Assembly: GCF_003286085.1 (NCBI RefSeq)
Contig: NW_020825331.1
Location: 248,001 to 312,000 of the forward strand
Direction of reading: 5' to 3'
DNA length: 64,000 nt
Source of the DNA: Drosophila persimilis
Lineage: Eukaryota > Arthropoda > Insecta > Diptera > Drosophilidae
Shown: piece after piece, positions 1 to 11,378 of the stretch
How the letters are laid out: every line of letters begins with the position of its first letter
Position numbering within the stretch: position 1 is the stretch's first letter
Position numbers and translations under genes: made by a program
The notes under the pieces: generated by a model
Database searches by the model: none
Told to the model about the DNA's origin: nothing
Seen by the model: the letters and a program-made list of their open reading frames with translations, nothing else

Positions 1-1
1 T

Positions 2-2383
2 AAGAAACTTAATGAAAACACTATACCGGATAGATACCCTATGCAAGATCCTTCAGTAATCCTTGCCAATTTAGGTAAAGCAAAATATTTCTCGGCCATT
101 GATTTAGAGTCAGGTTTCTATCAGATTTTAATGAGGGAATCAGATATTGAAAAAACATCTTTTTCCATAAATAACGGCAAATATGAATTTCTAAGAATGC
201 CTATGGGATTGACGAACGCTCCCAGAATTTTCCAAAGGGCAATGGACGATATACTTAGAGAACAAGTTGGGAAAACTTGTCACGTTTATATGGACGATAT
301 AATAATATTTTCAAAAACTATAGAACAACATTATAAAGATCTAATTCATATAATTCAGATATTGCAAAACGCTAACATGAAAATTTCACTAGAAAAGTCT
401 AAATTCTTTCAATTGGAAACCAAATTTCTGGGATACATTGTTTCCCAAAATATCATTAAAACAGATCCAGACAAAATCTCCACAATACAAAACTATCCAA
501 TTCCTAAAAATATCAGAGAGCTACGTAGCTTCTTAGGACTAACAGGGTATTACAGAAAATTTGTCCGAAATTATGCCACAATTGCCAAACCTTTAACAAA
601 ATATCTGAGCGGAGTAAATGGGAAAGTTTCACGAAGGGCATCCAAGAAAGCATTAATACAGCTGGATGAACCAGCAATTGGAGCATTTAATAATTTAAAG
701 GACAGTTTAATAGCACATATTGAATTAGTACAACCAGATTACAATAAAAAATTCACATTAACCACAGATGCATCGGACATAGCAATAGGTGCAGTTTTGT
801 CGCAAGATGGGAATCCCATAACATTTATTTCTAAAACTTTAAGTAAAACCGAGCAATTATATGCTACTAATAAAAAAGAATTATTAGCTATTGTATGGGC
901 ATTAAAAAATTTGCGAAATTATTTATACGGAGTGAGTGGAATTGAAATACATACAGATCACCAACCTTTGTCCTTTGCAATGTCGCAAAAAAATCCAAAT
1001 GTTGAAATGAAACGTTGGTATTACTTCATAGAAAGTTTCACACCAAAAATCATTTATAAGCCAGGCTCAACTAACGTAGTAGCGGACGCGTTATCTCGGA
1101 TTAAAATAAATCATATGACAGATAGTGATGTCGACCAGACAGAATCAGAATCAGACATAAATACTCAGCATTCAGCAGAGAGTAGTTTCGAAAACGTCAT
1201 TCAAGAGACTAGCAAGCCTCTAAACCAATTTAAACAGCAGCTACTATTAGCGCAAGGGAGATTCACAGTTCATGAGTTAGTAAGAGTTTATGAAAATACC
1301 CGACATATTATTGAATTTGATACGGTTGACAATCTGCTAATCATTTTAAAAGAATTTATTCAGCCTCACTTAACCACAGGAATACACTGCACTTTAGAAG
1401 ATTTATACCTTATCCAAAATAAGCTAAAGGAAAACTTCATAAATAAATTTCTCTTCACGAGAAAGTTCCTTCAAGATGTAGTAAATTCAGAAGATAAAGC
1501 TATAATTATAGAAGAAACACATTGCAGAGCCCATAGAGGACTAGACGAAAATTACAAACAAATAACTAAGCTGTATTATTGGCCAAACCTGCACAAAAAA
1601 TTAAAAGAATATATAAAAAATTGTGAGATCTGTAACAAAAACAAATATCAGAGACACCCTGTAAAAATTCCAATTGGGGAAGCTCCCATTCCAGCAAAAG
1701 AAGGAGATCAATTACACTTAGACATATACTATGCCCAAAACCTAACATTCATAACTTGTATAGATTCTTATTCCAAATACTTGGTGGTCAAGGAAATTCA
1801 AAGTAAATTAAACATTGAAAATAAGGTAATGGAAATTTTACAACACTTTCCGTTAGCAACATCATTAATGACTGACAACGAACCAAGCTTTACTTCAGCA
1901 CAATTTAGATCATTCATACAAAGAAGTAACTTAACTATTTATTATGCTGATCCCAGACACAGCACCTCAAATGGTCAGGTAGAAAGGGTACATTCCACAC
2001 TAACAGAAATAGCGCGGTGCATCAAGGATGAACTAAATCTAACAGATTATTCAGAAATAATAATAAGGGCGGCACTGAAATATAACCTGACGATACATTC
2101 AACGACCAATCAAATGCCATATGACATATTGTATAACAAAATAGAACACAAACATAATCCAATATTACTTAAGGAAGCTCAGACCAAAATGCTTAAGATA
2201 CATAACAAAGATAGAAGAGAAAAAGATTATAAAATAGGAGAAGTAGTCTATGAAAAGAAATTCGGGGAAAGAAATAAACTACAATCCCGATACAAAAAGC
2301 AGGTAGTTAAGGAAAATCGACCGAATAAAATTATAATCAACAATAGAAACAGAATTATACATAAAGATAACATCAAATATTAA
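2..2383 (+). CDS. pol: Errantivirus pol polyprotein, partial (reverse transcriptase, RNase H, integrase)
   Basis: The frame is open from base 2, so the 41-43 ATG is internal and the N terminus (protease and first RT fingers) lies outside the window. In order: RT palm with the catalytic YMDD box at about 287-298; thumb and connection; RNase H with a TDAS motif near 763-775 and a TDHQP motif near 953; integrase with an HHCC zinc-binding region (His residues near 1520, CxxC near 1624); and the DDE catalytic core, with Asp near 1720, Asp near 1873 and Glu near 1981. The product copies element RNA into DNA and integrates it. The frame ends in TAA at 2381-2383 just before env. YMDD in place of the more common YVDD is noted but lies within family variation. 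Confidence 0.95.
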   Translation, partial: KKLNENTIPDRYPMQDPSVILANLGKAKYFSAIDLESGFYQILMRESDIEKTSFSINNGKYEFLRMPMGLTNAPRIFQRAMDDILREQVGKTCHVYMDDIIIFSKTIEQHYKDLIHIIQILQNANMKISLEKSKFFQLETKFLGYIVSQNIIKTDPDKISTIQNYPIPKNIRELRSFLGLTGYYRKFVRNYATIAKPLTKYLSGVNGKVSRRASKKALIQLDEPAIGAFNNLKDSLIAHIELVQPDYNKKFTLTTDASDIAIGAVLSQDGNPITFISKTLSKTEQLYATNKKELLAIVWALKNLRNYLYGVSGIEIHTDHQPLSFAMSQKNPNVEMKRWYYFIESFTPKIIYKPGSTNVVADALSRIKINHMTDSDVDQTESESDINTQHSAESSFENVIQETSKPLNQFKQQLLLAQGRFTVHELVRVYENTRHIIEFDTVDNLLIILKEFIQPHLTTGIHCTLEDLYLIQNKLKENFINKFLFTRKFLQDVVNSEDKAIIIEETHCRAHRGLDENYKQITKLYYWPNLHKKLKEYIKNCEICNKNKYQRHPVKIPIGEAPIPAKEGDQLHLDIYYAQNLTFITCIDSYSKYLVVKEIQSKLNIENKVMEILQHFPLATSLMTDNEPSFTSAQFRSFIQRSNLTIYYADPRHSTSNGQVERVHSTLTEIARCIKDELNLTDYSEIIIRAALKYNLTIHSTTNQMPYDILYNKIEHKHNPILLKEAQTKMLKIHNKDRREKDYKIGEVVYEKKFGERNKLQSRYKKQVVKENRPNKIIINNRNRIIHKDNIKY

Positions 2384-2399
2384 ATATTTTTTCCAGAAA

Positions 2400-3821
2400 A
2401 TGTATGCGAATATACTAATACTGACTTTTGTTATATTGACGACTGCGGAAGTAATTGACTATACGCATAGTGACTATCTATTGCTCAAAGACGACAGAGA
2501 CGTTTACACTTATGAAACATACGCTGAACTTTTCCATATTACTAATTTGAGTTTTTATAGAGAGATAATTGATAAAGAATCCAAATATGTCAACAAATCA
2601 ATTAATTCAGACGATGAGTGGGAAATATCAATGGACTTAAGTCTATTAAAATTAATGATTTCAGAATTAGTTCCAAAACGGAAAGAAAGGGGAATAAATG
2701 AATTAGGTACCATTTGGAAATGGATAGCAGGCAGCCCTGATCATGACGACTTTTTGAAAATACAAAATAAAGTAAATGAATTAACTGAAAATAATAATAA
2801 ACAATTTGTAATAAATTCCAAATTTTTCAAAGAAATTGAATTGCTATCAAATTCATTAAAGAATGTCATCTTCAATGAAGAAACGATACTGAGAAAGCAT
2901 CGTTTAAAATTAATAACTTTTGACCTACTAAATTTAGTTGATACCATAACCCTCTTAAAAGTAAACATTTTCAATACAAAAATTTTAAATAAAAACGAAA
3001 TAGAGGACATTTATAAGCATGAAAAACATAATGTTGAACTGTCTGATCTGTTGGACATTGCAACGGTTAAAATAATTCGAAATGCAGATTTAATAATCAT
3101 TTACATAAAATATCCTCAAATTAAAGATATTTGCAAGTTTTACCATGCAAGAGCCATCTCACAAAATGATGGAATGTTAGTTATAAGTGAAAAAGTTTGT
3201 GAATGTAAGGAGAAATACTATTTAATGAATAATTTTAAAAGTGAAACTTTTAACAATTACGCACAAATAAATTTAAAGAGTACCTGTTTCACCAATTTAC
3301 TTAATGGCTTTAAAGCCAACTGCACTAAAAAAAGGGAAAAAAACAAAGAAATAGACATCATTCAGGATGGTGCCATATTAGTTTCAGGCAAAAATATCGT
3401 AGACAATACTACTTTGTTAGGATCGTATCTCCTTATATTCAACAACACAATTGTAATAAATAATATAACCCACATAAATGATAAGGGTAAAATTCTAAAA
3501 TATATATCGCATCATAGATATAGCGATTTTGAATTAGTTGATTATATACAATCAAATGATAAGCAATTTTCTTTTGATAATGTTAATATTTTAAATCCCC
3601 TTATAACATTAGGTAATACGGCCTTACCATTAACAACATTATTTTTAATCATTTTGATATTGTTAATGTTATTTTACTTCTGCTATAAATTAACCAAATT
3701 TGTACTTATTAAATCAATAAGAATACCGTCAGAAGAAATAGTGGAAAGCAACATTCAAATACTGTCAGAAGAAATTAGAGCTCTATCAGAACTTCAAAAT
3801 GTATCGGGACGAAACATTTAA
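2400..3821 (+). CDS. env: Errantivirus envelope glycoprotein
   Basis: This is a 473-residue open frame directly after pol. It starts with a hydrophobic signal peptide (about residues 2-17). An RxxR furin-type site lies at residues 94-97, followed by a glycine-rich fusion-peptide-like stretch, then an Asn-rich, Cys-containing ectodomain. One strong transmembrane helix (about residues 403-432) precedes a cytoplasmic tail of about 40 residues. This layout matches the baculovirus-F-like Env proteins of insect errantiviruses. In that family Env is made from a spliced mRNA, and the splice acceptor near 2390 is inferred, not shown. No stop or frameshift interrupts the frame. Detection rests on position and architecture, because Env sequences diverge quickly. 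Confidence 0.88.
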   Translation: MYANILILTFVILTTAEVIDYTHSDYLLLKDDRDVYTYETYAELFHITNLSFYREIIDKESKYVNKSINSDDEWEISMDLSLLKLMISELVPKRKERGINELGTIWKWIAGSPDHDDFLKIQNKVNELTENNNKQFVINSKFFKEIELLSNSLKNVIFNEETILRKHRLKLITFDLLNLVDTITLLKVNIFNTKILNKNEIEDIYKHEKHNVELSDLLDIATVKIIRNADLIIIYIKYPQIKDICKFYHARAISQNDGMLVISEKVCECKEKYYLMNNFKSETFNNYAQINLKSTCFTNLLNGFKANCTKKREKNKEIDIIQDGAILVSGKNIVDNTTLLGSYLLIFNNTIVINNITHINDKGKILKYISHHRYSDFELVDYIQSNDKQFSFDNVNILNPLITLGNTALPLTTLFLIILILLMLFYFCYKLTKFVLIKSIRIPSEEIVESNIQILSEEIRALSELQNVSGRNI

Positions 3822-3831
3822 GAATGGGGGG
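3821..3831 (+). other. Polypurine tract (plus-strand primer site)
   Basis: A purine-only run with six consecutive G sits between the env stop codon and the first base of the LTR. This is where plus-strand DNA synthesis is primed in LTR elements. Confidence 0.8.
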
Positions 3832-4362
3832 AGTTAACGTACCCAATTCCATTGAGCTCTTATACGAGTTGTAAACAATCTTTGGTTTTCCAAAACGAAA
3901 ACAATTTCAATCTTGGGCCTCCGCCTAATTGATTTCTAAGATGTACAATCTCAAGCGCCCCCGCCGCAATCCCATTCTTTGACACTCGCCTAAATGGAAA
4001 ACCAATGTTTGCCCACACCCGGCTTCTCATAAACAATCTCACTCCCGGCTTTCTGCAGATCCTGCACTTTAGGCCTTTTACAGTTCTCTCTTTGGATGAC
4101 GAAATCTAATACTCGGGATGGCGAAATCAATTGAAATGTTTATAGAAAAACGATTCCCGAAAGGGATCAACGATGCAAAGATCAGAAAGTTCAAATCAGT
4201 CTTGATCCAGCAGCGACACCGCAAAGTCTAGCTCAATATTAAGATCGCGCAATCCCTTGCCCGGAATTCCTTTGTGACCCTCTACTTAAATCTATATCAG
4301 TGAAGTTCGAAGTAAAATAAAAACTTTTTAAAAACACAATCCGCTACCGCTATTGTTTAATT
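3832..4362 (+). repeat. 3' LTR of the errantivirus
   Basis: The LTR begins with AGTTAAC directly after the purine tract, and my best estimate of its end is TTAATT at 4357-4362, giving about 531 bases. It contains an Inr-like TCAGTG near 4295 and an AATAAA-type signal near 4313-4320, as expected if R begins just downstream of U3. The right boundary is uncertain by a few bases because no 5' LTR or target duplication can be compared inside the window. Confidence 0.75.
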
Positions 4363-4593
4363 TGCATGCCACACACATGCCCTGGGGATGGGGTATTGGC
4401 TATGGGGCATGGGGCATGGTATGGGGTATGAAGCAGAGAAGGAAACCACAGCAATGCAATGCAATTGGAATGCATTGGAATGCAGCACGCGGCAGATGAC
4501 AGAAGTACACATAGTCGGACAGTTCCTTCTCTGTGTTGCAAGTCTCTCTCTGTCTCATCGCCTTTTTGCTGTTGCCACAATACGGTCGGTGTC

Positions 4594-4620
4594 GTTTGTT
4601 TGTTTGTTTGTTTGTTTGTT
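4594..4620 (+). repeat. (TTTG)n microsatellite
   Basis: Nearly seven perfect TTTG units. Confidence 0.95.
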
Positions 4621-6119
4621 CGAATGTCTCGCTGATATTCTGGTGTCTGCACTCAAATCGCATCATTCACGATTATCTTTTTGCTGCTGGCAGTTGTTGT
4701 TCCTCGGTAGTCGGTAGTCGGCCGTCGATGGCTCTGACCTTGACACGAGAAAGCATGCACAAGCAGCACATGCCGGAAAGGGGTTGAGGGTGGGGGTGGT
4801 TGGTCAAGGGACAGAGTGAAAGGGAAGGCCGAAAGCCTAAGCTGTTTACAAGCTTATTAAAGCAGCAGCAACAAAAACAGTTACAGCGTCAGCTTCTGGT
4901 TCTGGTTCTTAATTATGTGCCCAGGGCACAGGCACAAAGAAGACCAGCAGCAGCAGAAGGAATAACACTAGGATCGATGATTTGGATGCCCTTAATGGAT
5001 CGAAGGGTTCCCCATGTAGAATATGAAGCCATAACTTCTATGGCTGCTATACGATTGCCGATTTCGATCCTTTTTTTCTGACGTTTTCTTGAGAGACCAC
5101 AAAAGGATACTGAACCTAACCCCCCCTCATTTTGCATCACGTCTCCCCTCATTTCCTCACAGAACAACACCAAACCCTCAAGACGGATCCCCAGGCGGAT
5201 GACCGAGGGGCCCTGCCGCATGACGCGCAACTTTGATACCCTTTGGGTGAGAGAAACGGTATGGGAGAAGGGCCAAAAAGCAAAAAGAGAAGAAGAATGA
5301 AAATCCAATTTGATGCAGTTCGCTGCTGGCTTTCCCCGGCACTGGGCTCGGTCTCTGGGACTGACTGCATCATCCTCGGGCCCATCATCATCCCATATTC
5401 AACCTTGACTTGCAACTGCAACATGCATGTGCATGTTGCCATTTGTCTGTGTCTGCGTGTGTTTGTGTTCATGTGGCGGCTTAAAAGGGTTTTGAGGCAT
5501 AGGCCAAAAGCGAGAGCCCAGCAACAAAGCAACCCAATTGGAATTCCGTTTTGTCCGACTCTGCCACTTGCGCAGCACGTAGCCAAAAGTGCAAATAATA
5601 AAATAAATATGTATGTATAAAATACTAACACACACACACACACACTTGTGTACATATGGTATGCATATATGTATATGCATGTGTGAGAGTGGATGTATTT
5701 TGTTGTTGTTTTTTTTTTTTTTTTTTTTTTAACAACCGCAGCATGGCGTGACACCAACACCGGTCGATATGCCGCATTTCTCTCTCACTCTCTGGCTCTC
5801 TGCGGCCTGCCTCCTCTCCTTTTGATGGGGGCTTTCCTTTTGTGGCCAGGCCTGGCCAGAGGAGAGAGCAGAGGACAGAGAAGGGAAGGGAAGGTAAGGG
5901 GAGAGGAGAGGAGAGAATAGAGGTAAGGAGAGAACGGGAGAGCAACTGCTGGTGCTGCTGCTGCCCTGACCCAGTGACTCGATTCCCAGAGTGACCGGCC
6001 TACGGCCTACGTCGGCCTGGCCTATGAATATGCGGGCATACGAATACGAAAACGAATACGAATACACGAACGAATATGAATATGGGAGCACGGATGTGCA
6101 TCCGAGTGTGAATAAAACA

Positions 6120-6650
6120 TTCGATAATCGATGAGGATGAGGCAAGTGGCAAGAGGGATAAAGAATGAAGGAAGACGGATAAAGAATGAGGCACGAGAGA
6201 ACAGCCATGAATAATGGGGAAAACCAGATGAAAATCAAGTGAAAAGCAAACAAACTGAGGCATAGCGGATGAAGAATGAGGCAAAAGGGATACAAAATGG
6301 AGGGTAAGTGACGGAGAATGATGGCGTGGAGGATAAAGAATGAAGGATGATGCAAAACGGATAATAGATAGCGGATGAATAAGGATCAATGGATAAAATA
6401 TGAACAACAAAAGAACAAGGAATACGAAAGAGTTGAGGAATAGGGGATAAGAGATAAAGAATGAGCAAAGGGGGATAAAGTGTGAGCGGAAAAGGAATAA
6501 ATAATATACGAGAAGGGATAAAATGAAGGCGGAGTGATAAAAGGGATAAAGAATGGGGACAAAAGATGAGCGGCTGAGATTTAGTCTTTGGGGATAAAGA
6601 ATGTTGAAAAACGGATGAAGAATGAGGGCAGAACGGATAACAGATGAGAG
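6120..6650 (+). repeat. Degenerate minisatellite, core GGATAAAGAATGAG
   Basis: Variants of a core close to GGATAAAGAATGAGGCAAAA recur irregularly over about 530 bases; GGATAAAGAATG itself occurs near 6157, 6179, 6331, 6549 and 6592. The copies are diverged and unevenly spaced, which indicates an old tandem array. The array produces an artefactual open frame of 228 codons on the minus strand. Confidence 0.7.
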
Positions 6651-7566
6651 TAACGGAGACCCCTCTCTCACATTTGTCCTTACCATTTCAAAGCTGAATA
6701 AAACCCAAAAGCAGAGCCAGGATATTGACTAAAGTATGAAAGGATGAAATGATGAAGGCAAAACAGGATGCCGGAAACAGGATATGGGATGTGTGCGCCA
6801 CTCGTTGCATGTTTGCAGATAGGTTTCCGAGGCTGTCTGTGTGCGAAAGGTCCTCCAAAAACTGATTTGCAACAACAATTCTCAAGTAGACCGATGATTG
6901 GTCTTAAAGGAAAGGTCTCTCTTTTAGAGCTTTTTCCAAACTCTTCTATCCCCAGAATTAGGTTTCAAAGCGAACAAAAGCCGCTGCTAATTGCGTTATT
7001 ACGATCCTTATGCAACTACCACACCGATTGCCCTGCCACCACAGCCTATCGGCAGCCAGATCAAGTGACACGTGGCATGTCATATTGAAATTACATTTCT
7101 CACACGAACTCCACCCGGCCCTTTCCTGCCTACATAATAGCCAAATCTTTTGGTTGCATTATATTCCCATCAGCGGCGGCGACGACGGAAGTGAATCAAC
7201 AAGGTTAGTGCAGACATATTGTACCAGGGGCAAGGCAATGCGAGTGTGCCCCTGTGTGTGTGTGTGTGGGGGTTTATCGATATCAGGGCACAACAATTCA
7301 AGCACGGAACAACACCACAATAAAACTTACAGCCAAGCAACAGCGAGTGAAAATAGCGAGTCCATAAATACCCTGGATAAAAGGCAGTCTCTGATCTGAA
7401 CCACCACTTCCAGGGCCGGAACTAATGGGTGATTCTACCACAATTAAATTAAATTAAATTAAGAGGGGATCCAAAAGATCAGATGCAATAGCTTTTAGGC
7501 TACTATTATTATAGAGCAAACATTAAGCAAACCATTTGCCCGCCTCGCAATTCGAGCATACCCTCT

Positions 7567-7590
7567 GTCTCTCTCTCTCTCTCTCTCTCT
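7567..7590 (+). repeat. (CT)n microsatellite
   Basis: About 12 CT units. Confidence 0.95.
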
Positions 7591-8984
7591 GCCTCTCAGT
7601 GCACAGAGGGTATACAGTGCAAAGGCAAGTGGCGTGACTGGGTAATTACTTACTAAACACAATTTCTCTTGTGTGGCTGTTGTTCCTGTTTCTGTTTCTG
7701 TTTCGGCTTCTGGCTCGGTTTCTGTCTGGCTCTAATGCAATTCACACGACATTAAAGTTCAGCACGCGGAGTTATTGAACCATTTTCTTTCCTTCCCTTT
7801 TTCCTTTTTTTGTGTTGTGTTCTGTTCTGTTCTGGGTTTTTTGTGTGTTTGTTTTGGCTCAAAGGAATACAGCCACACCAGAAATTGGAGCCCAAATCCG
7901 CAGGGGAACACTGCTGGCTGCCACTGTGGCACAGATGTTGTGTCCCCCTTTTGTTTTTTTGTATCCCCAGCAGTGCTCTTTGCTCTCTACCATTGAGATA
8001 AAGACTAACCCATATTTAGTTTCATTGCTGGAGATGGGTATGTGTATAATACTTATATGCAAACACAGTGGGAGGCTCCTCCAAACAAATTTCGAGTGTT
8101 CTGTATTATTCTTTGGGGGGATTTGTGGGGAAACTGCTCTTCAGCCACAAAGTGCATTGGCTTTTGCCAAAAGGCAGACATTTCCAGCAGATTTTTGATC
8201 AAAATTCAATGACGATTCCTCATAAAGGATGCCCAAGCGCTACACCCTATTACGAACCTTCATACAATACAGTTTTCTATACGAATTTTCCGTCTAACAA
8301 ATTCGCCTTGAAATTCGCTATTTGGAAGCTACATTGATTGCTTAAGTTTAATAAAATATTCAAAAATATTTGGTGTTCTCGTATCACAAATTACTGCAGG
8401 TCGATATCTAAAATAGATGTATATATATCTTCAAGTTTAAAATTCAAAAAACTTTCGATTTGGACACATCATTCAAATGGTTTCCTAATATTTCACATAT
8501 ATTATTTGATTTGTGTCTACGAAAGTCGCTAAAAATAAATAAACAAGAGGTTTGTTTGCAATTTCGTAGTTATATAGATATACATATATTCAAGATCAAG
8601 ATCAATTCCGAGCATCAGACCAGACCCACTGTGAAACCGTGTTTACGATTGTGCAGCCAGAGCAACCATAGGATGCCGTCCATCCTTGGCCTCCGGCACA
8701 TCCTTGGCCACTCAGCAGCAATCGGTTATAATCATAGATATATTTTGTTCGTATTTTGCACATTTTGAAAGCAAAGATCCCACAGATTGAAATCTTTTTT
8801 GGCACTAAACAGACAACAAGAATAAAAAAAAAAGTCAAAAGAAATTTTGCGAATTTCGATTCGAAAAGTATATGTATTTTATGTATATATTGTATGTTGA
8901 TCGGTTGGCACTTTTGTTGGCTACTATAGATACTATTTGCAGAGCCCCTGGCGTTTCGTATTTTACAATTATTTATAAATTATT

Positions 8985-9430
8985 ATTAAATAATTTCGTT
9001 CAATAGTCGCCGCCTCGGAGCGCGCGCGACGCGTCGGTCTGGCACGCGAAACACGTAACACCGCAATGAAGACGGAAAGGAAAGGAAAGCGCCACACACG
9101 AATATTTTTCGGGCCCCGCAGCCGAAATCCGAAAACCGAAATCGGCAAGCTGGCAAAACGGCTAAAACGAAAATTGCGAATGCGACGACAACGACGACCA
9201 CGACGATGGCCAAAAGGCGAAAGCAGTGGCAGTAGCACAGGCAGAACCTTCGGCAGACGGCAGGCAGCAGGCAGAAGCATTTGGGGCTACCGTAACGGTA
9301 ACGAATGGCACACACACACACACAGAAAGAGAGCAAAGAAAGGGAGACAAGTGCACGTGTTATTTCGCCAAATGGAAGGAAACAGAAGAGAAACAACAAA
9401 ACGAAAATAAAACATGACAAGGCGGGGAGA
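8985..9430. promoter_or_regulatory. Possible promoter and 5'-UTR-like patch
   Basis: There is an abrupt switch from AT-rich DNA (8950-9000) to a CpG-rich segment with several CGCG and GCGC words, followed by AAACG, CGAAAA and AACAAC-rich sequence on the + strand. This texture is typical of Drosophila 5' UTRs. No downstream + strand gene was recognised, so this could be the start of a non-coding transcript or of a gene I cannot see. Confidence 0.25.
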
Positions 9431-10036
9431 AAACTTTCAGAAGCTCGAGGCGGCGGCATATACCCTTTGATAGCCAGCAAGGTAGGGTCCATCCGAGGTG
9501 TGCCGCGACAAAAACGTTTCACGCTGATATCAATATATACAAAATAACTGATTATTATTGAAAACTATCAACGTGTACCTATTAATATGTACATGTGTGT
9601 ATATATTACACTGAGACATCCATGGCTTCATACTGAAGATGTTCAATATTCTGAAAACTATCGTATCAATTCCCAATGCAAGCCACATTGCCTCTCTTAA
9701 ATCTTCTTAAAATATCATATACCATCTACATATAGATTCTTCAGTTCGGTTCTTGTCTAGGGTATTTCCTGCTTCGTCATTGAACCTTTCAAAGTTTTAG
9801 AGCGAGAAGGCCCAAGCGAGAGAGAAAGAGAGAGAGTGCGTTCAAGAGAGCAGCATGTTTTGGGCGCGCGCAATTTTGAGAACGGAGCGGAGAATGCGGA
9901 GCTTTTTTTTCGGCTGGCTATCTGTTTTTGTGGTGAATTTCGGAGGAGAGCTGCAGCCGACGCACGTGTCCCAATTTAAAAAGCCCACCATCAATATGCC
10001 GCCTACCCTCCCTCGCTCAATTGCTTCCATTTTTCC

Positions 10037-10086
10037 GTCTCCGCCTCCGCCCCCGCCTCCGCCTTCGCCTTCGCCTTCGCCTCCGT
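10037..10086 (+). repeat. CCTCCG / CCTTCG hexanucleotide repeat
   Basis: About eight imperfect six-base units, C-rich on the + strand. Confidence 0.9.
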
Positions 10087-11321
10087 CCCCTACTCTTCTC
10101 TATCTTTCCTCTTCACTTCTCTTGCCATTTCCCACTACACTTTCGTCCCTATTCTGTCTACTCCCTGCACCCTCTTCAGTGACGGGCAGCAAATTGGCTA
10201 GCTGTTGGCCCGCCCGGCATGCTGCTGCTGCTCTACTCTCCATGTGCTCGAGTCTTATGTGTGTGTGGGTGGTGTACGTTCGAGTGTGCTGCAATGACAA
10301 TTCATGTGTGCGGGCTTCCGTGTGTGTGTGTGTGTGTGTGTAGATAGATGGGAATGCGTGTTTTTTATGAGATTGTCTCTTCGGCTTTGGGTCCCAAGTC
10401 CCACCGTCAGTCAGTCGGTCAGTCAGCCAGTCATTTGAGTATTCCCAACACTCCGATGTCCTTACACATACGCATATAAATTTTGTAGCATTAATAGGTT
10501 TATCTTTTCAGGGTTTGATCTTCAAAGTCGGACCAAACATTTGGCTTTAAATTTTCTCTCTCATTAAAGACGGGCTTGCGGTCGCCCCAATAAGTAGGCA
10601 ATGCGGTGTGTTCTTAGAAATGCTTAGTCCATGGATAAACCATGGGAATCCATATTTAGTCCAGAATCTAAATGGATTTCATGCAATATTTAATAATAGG
10701 TTTCCATGGAAAGTTACACCGAGATCAAAAAACCTCAAAGTTAGTTCAAAAAAATTTCCCAATAGTTCAGTACCGATGTTTATGTCCAAAAATGATCGAA
10801 ACTCAACTATTTTAACCAATAAACATTATAATTTGATTCACATTGATTTAAAAACAATGTTTTAATACCATGTTTTCCTTCAGATCCTCCAGAGTCTCGA
10901 CAAAATCTCGACAATCTCGACAAAAACAGTAGGTAGATTTATTTATTTACCATTAAGCATTAAATTTTCATTAACCCAAGTGTATATTGCGTGAGAAATA
11001 AGGTTGTAGGCCTCCCTTTCTCATATTTGGAATTTGAAATCAAAAACCCGCGATATTCACAGAGAATAGTGCGTCGCATCACAGGATTTTTGATTCGTGT
11101 CGTTAGAGTCGATATATAACGATACCGGGTATTCATTTATACAGTATTTTTCTGGTATTAACGAGCTTATTTCTAGCATACTTTTGATATTTTTCTGGGT
11201 CAGGATTCTTCTGTACATCTATCGCATATTTGAGTGCTTTAATGTGTTTGAAAATCGTATAAAACTATAAATCAATATAAAATACTTAAGATTTAAACAT
11301 TTTGCTGATTTATGAAAGAAT

Positions 11322-11378
11322 TGGAGAAATGGAGAAACGGAGAAATGGAGAAATGGAGAAACGGAGAAATGGAGAAAG
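11322..11378 (+). repeat. GGAGAAAYG nonamer repeat
   Basis: Six tandem units alternate GGAGAAATG and GGAGAAACG. Confidence 0.9.

Larger units (their letters stand above)
1..4362 (+). mobile_element. Gypsy-type errantivirus (LTR retrotransposon), 3' portion
   Basis: The element is cut by the left window edge, so its 5' LTR, gag and protease are not visible. What remains is an open pol, a separate env 16 bases further on, a purine tract and a 3' LTR. The pol-env-LTR order with an envelope gene is the hallmark of insect errantiviruses (gypsy, 17.6, 297, Tom, ZAM and relatives). The coding part is AT-rich, unlike the GC-mixed flanking DNA. Neither pol nor env has an internal stop, which suggests a young and possibly still active copy. 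I cannot assign it to a named family. Confidence 0.93.
4363..8984. other. Gene-free stretch with simple repeats
   Basis: Open frames here are short, overlap on both strands and coincide with low-complexity DNA. I see no splice-supported exon. The sequence is a patchwork of TG-, CA- and GA-rich tracts, a T run at 5709-5730, CA at 5628-5645 and an ATTAA repeat near 7440-7460. Confidence 0.6.

Noticed and set aside
6000-6686. 228-codon minus-strand open frame
   Set aside because: It arises from the degenerate minisatellite, its composition is repetitive Pro/Ser/Leu/His, and other frames nearby are also open.
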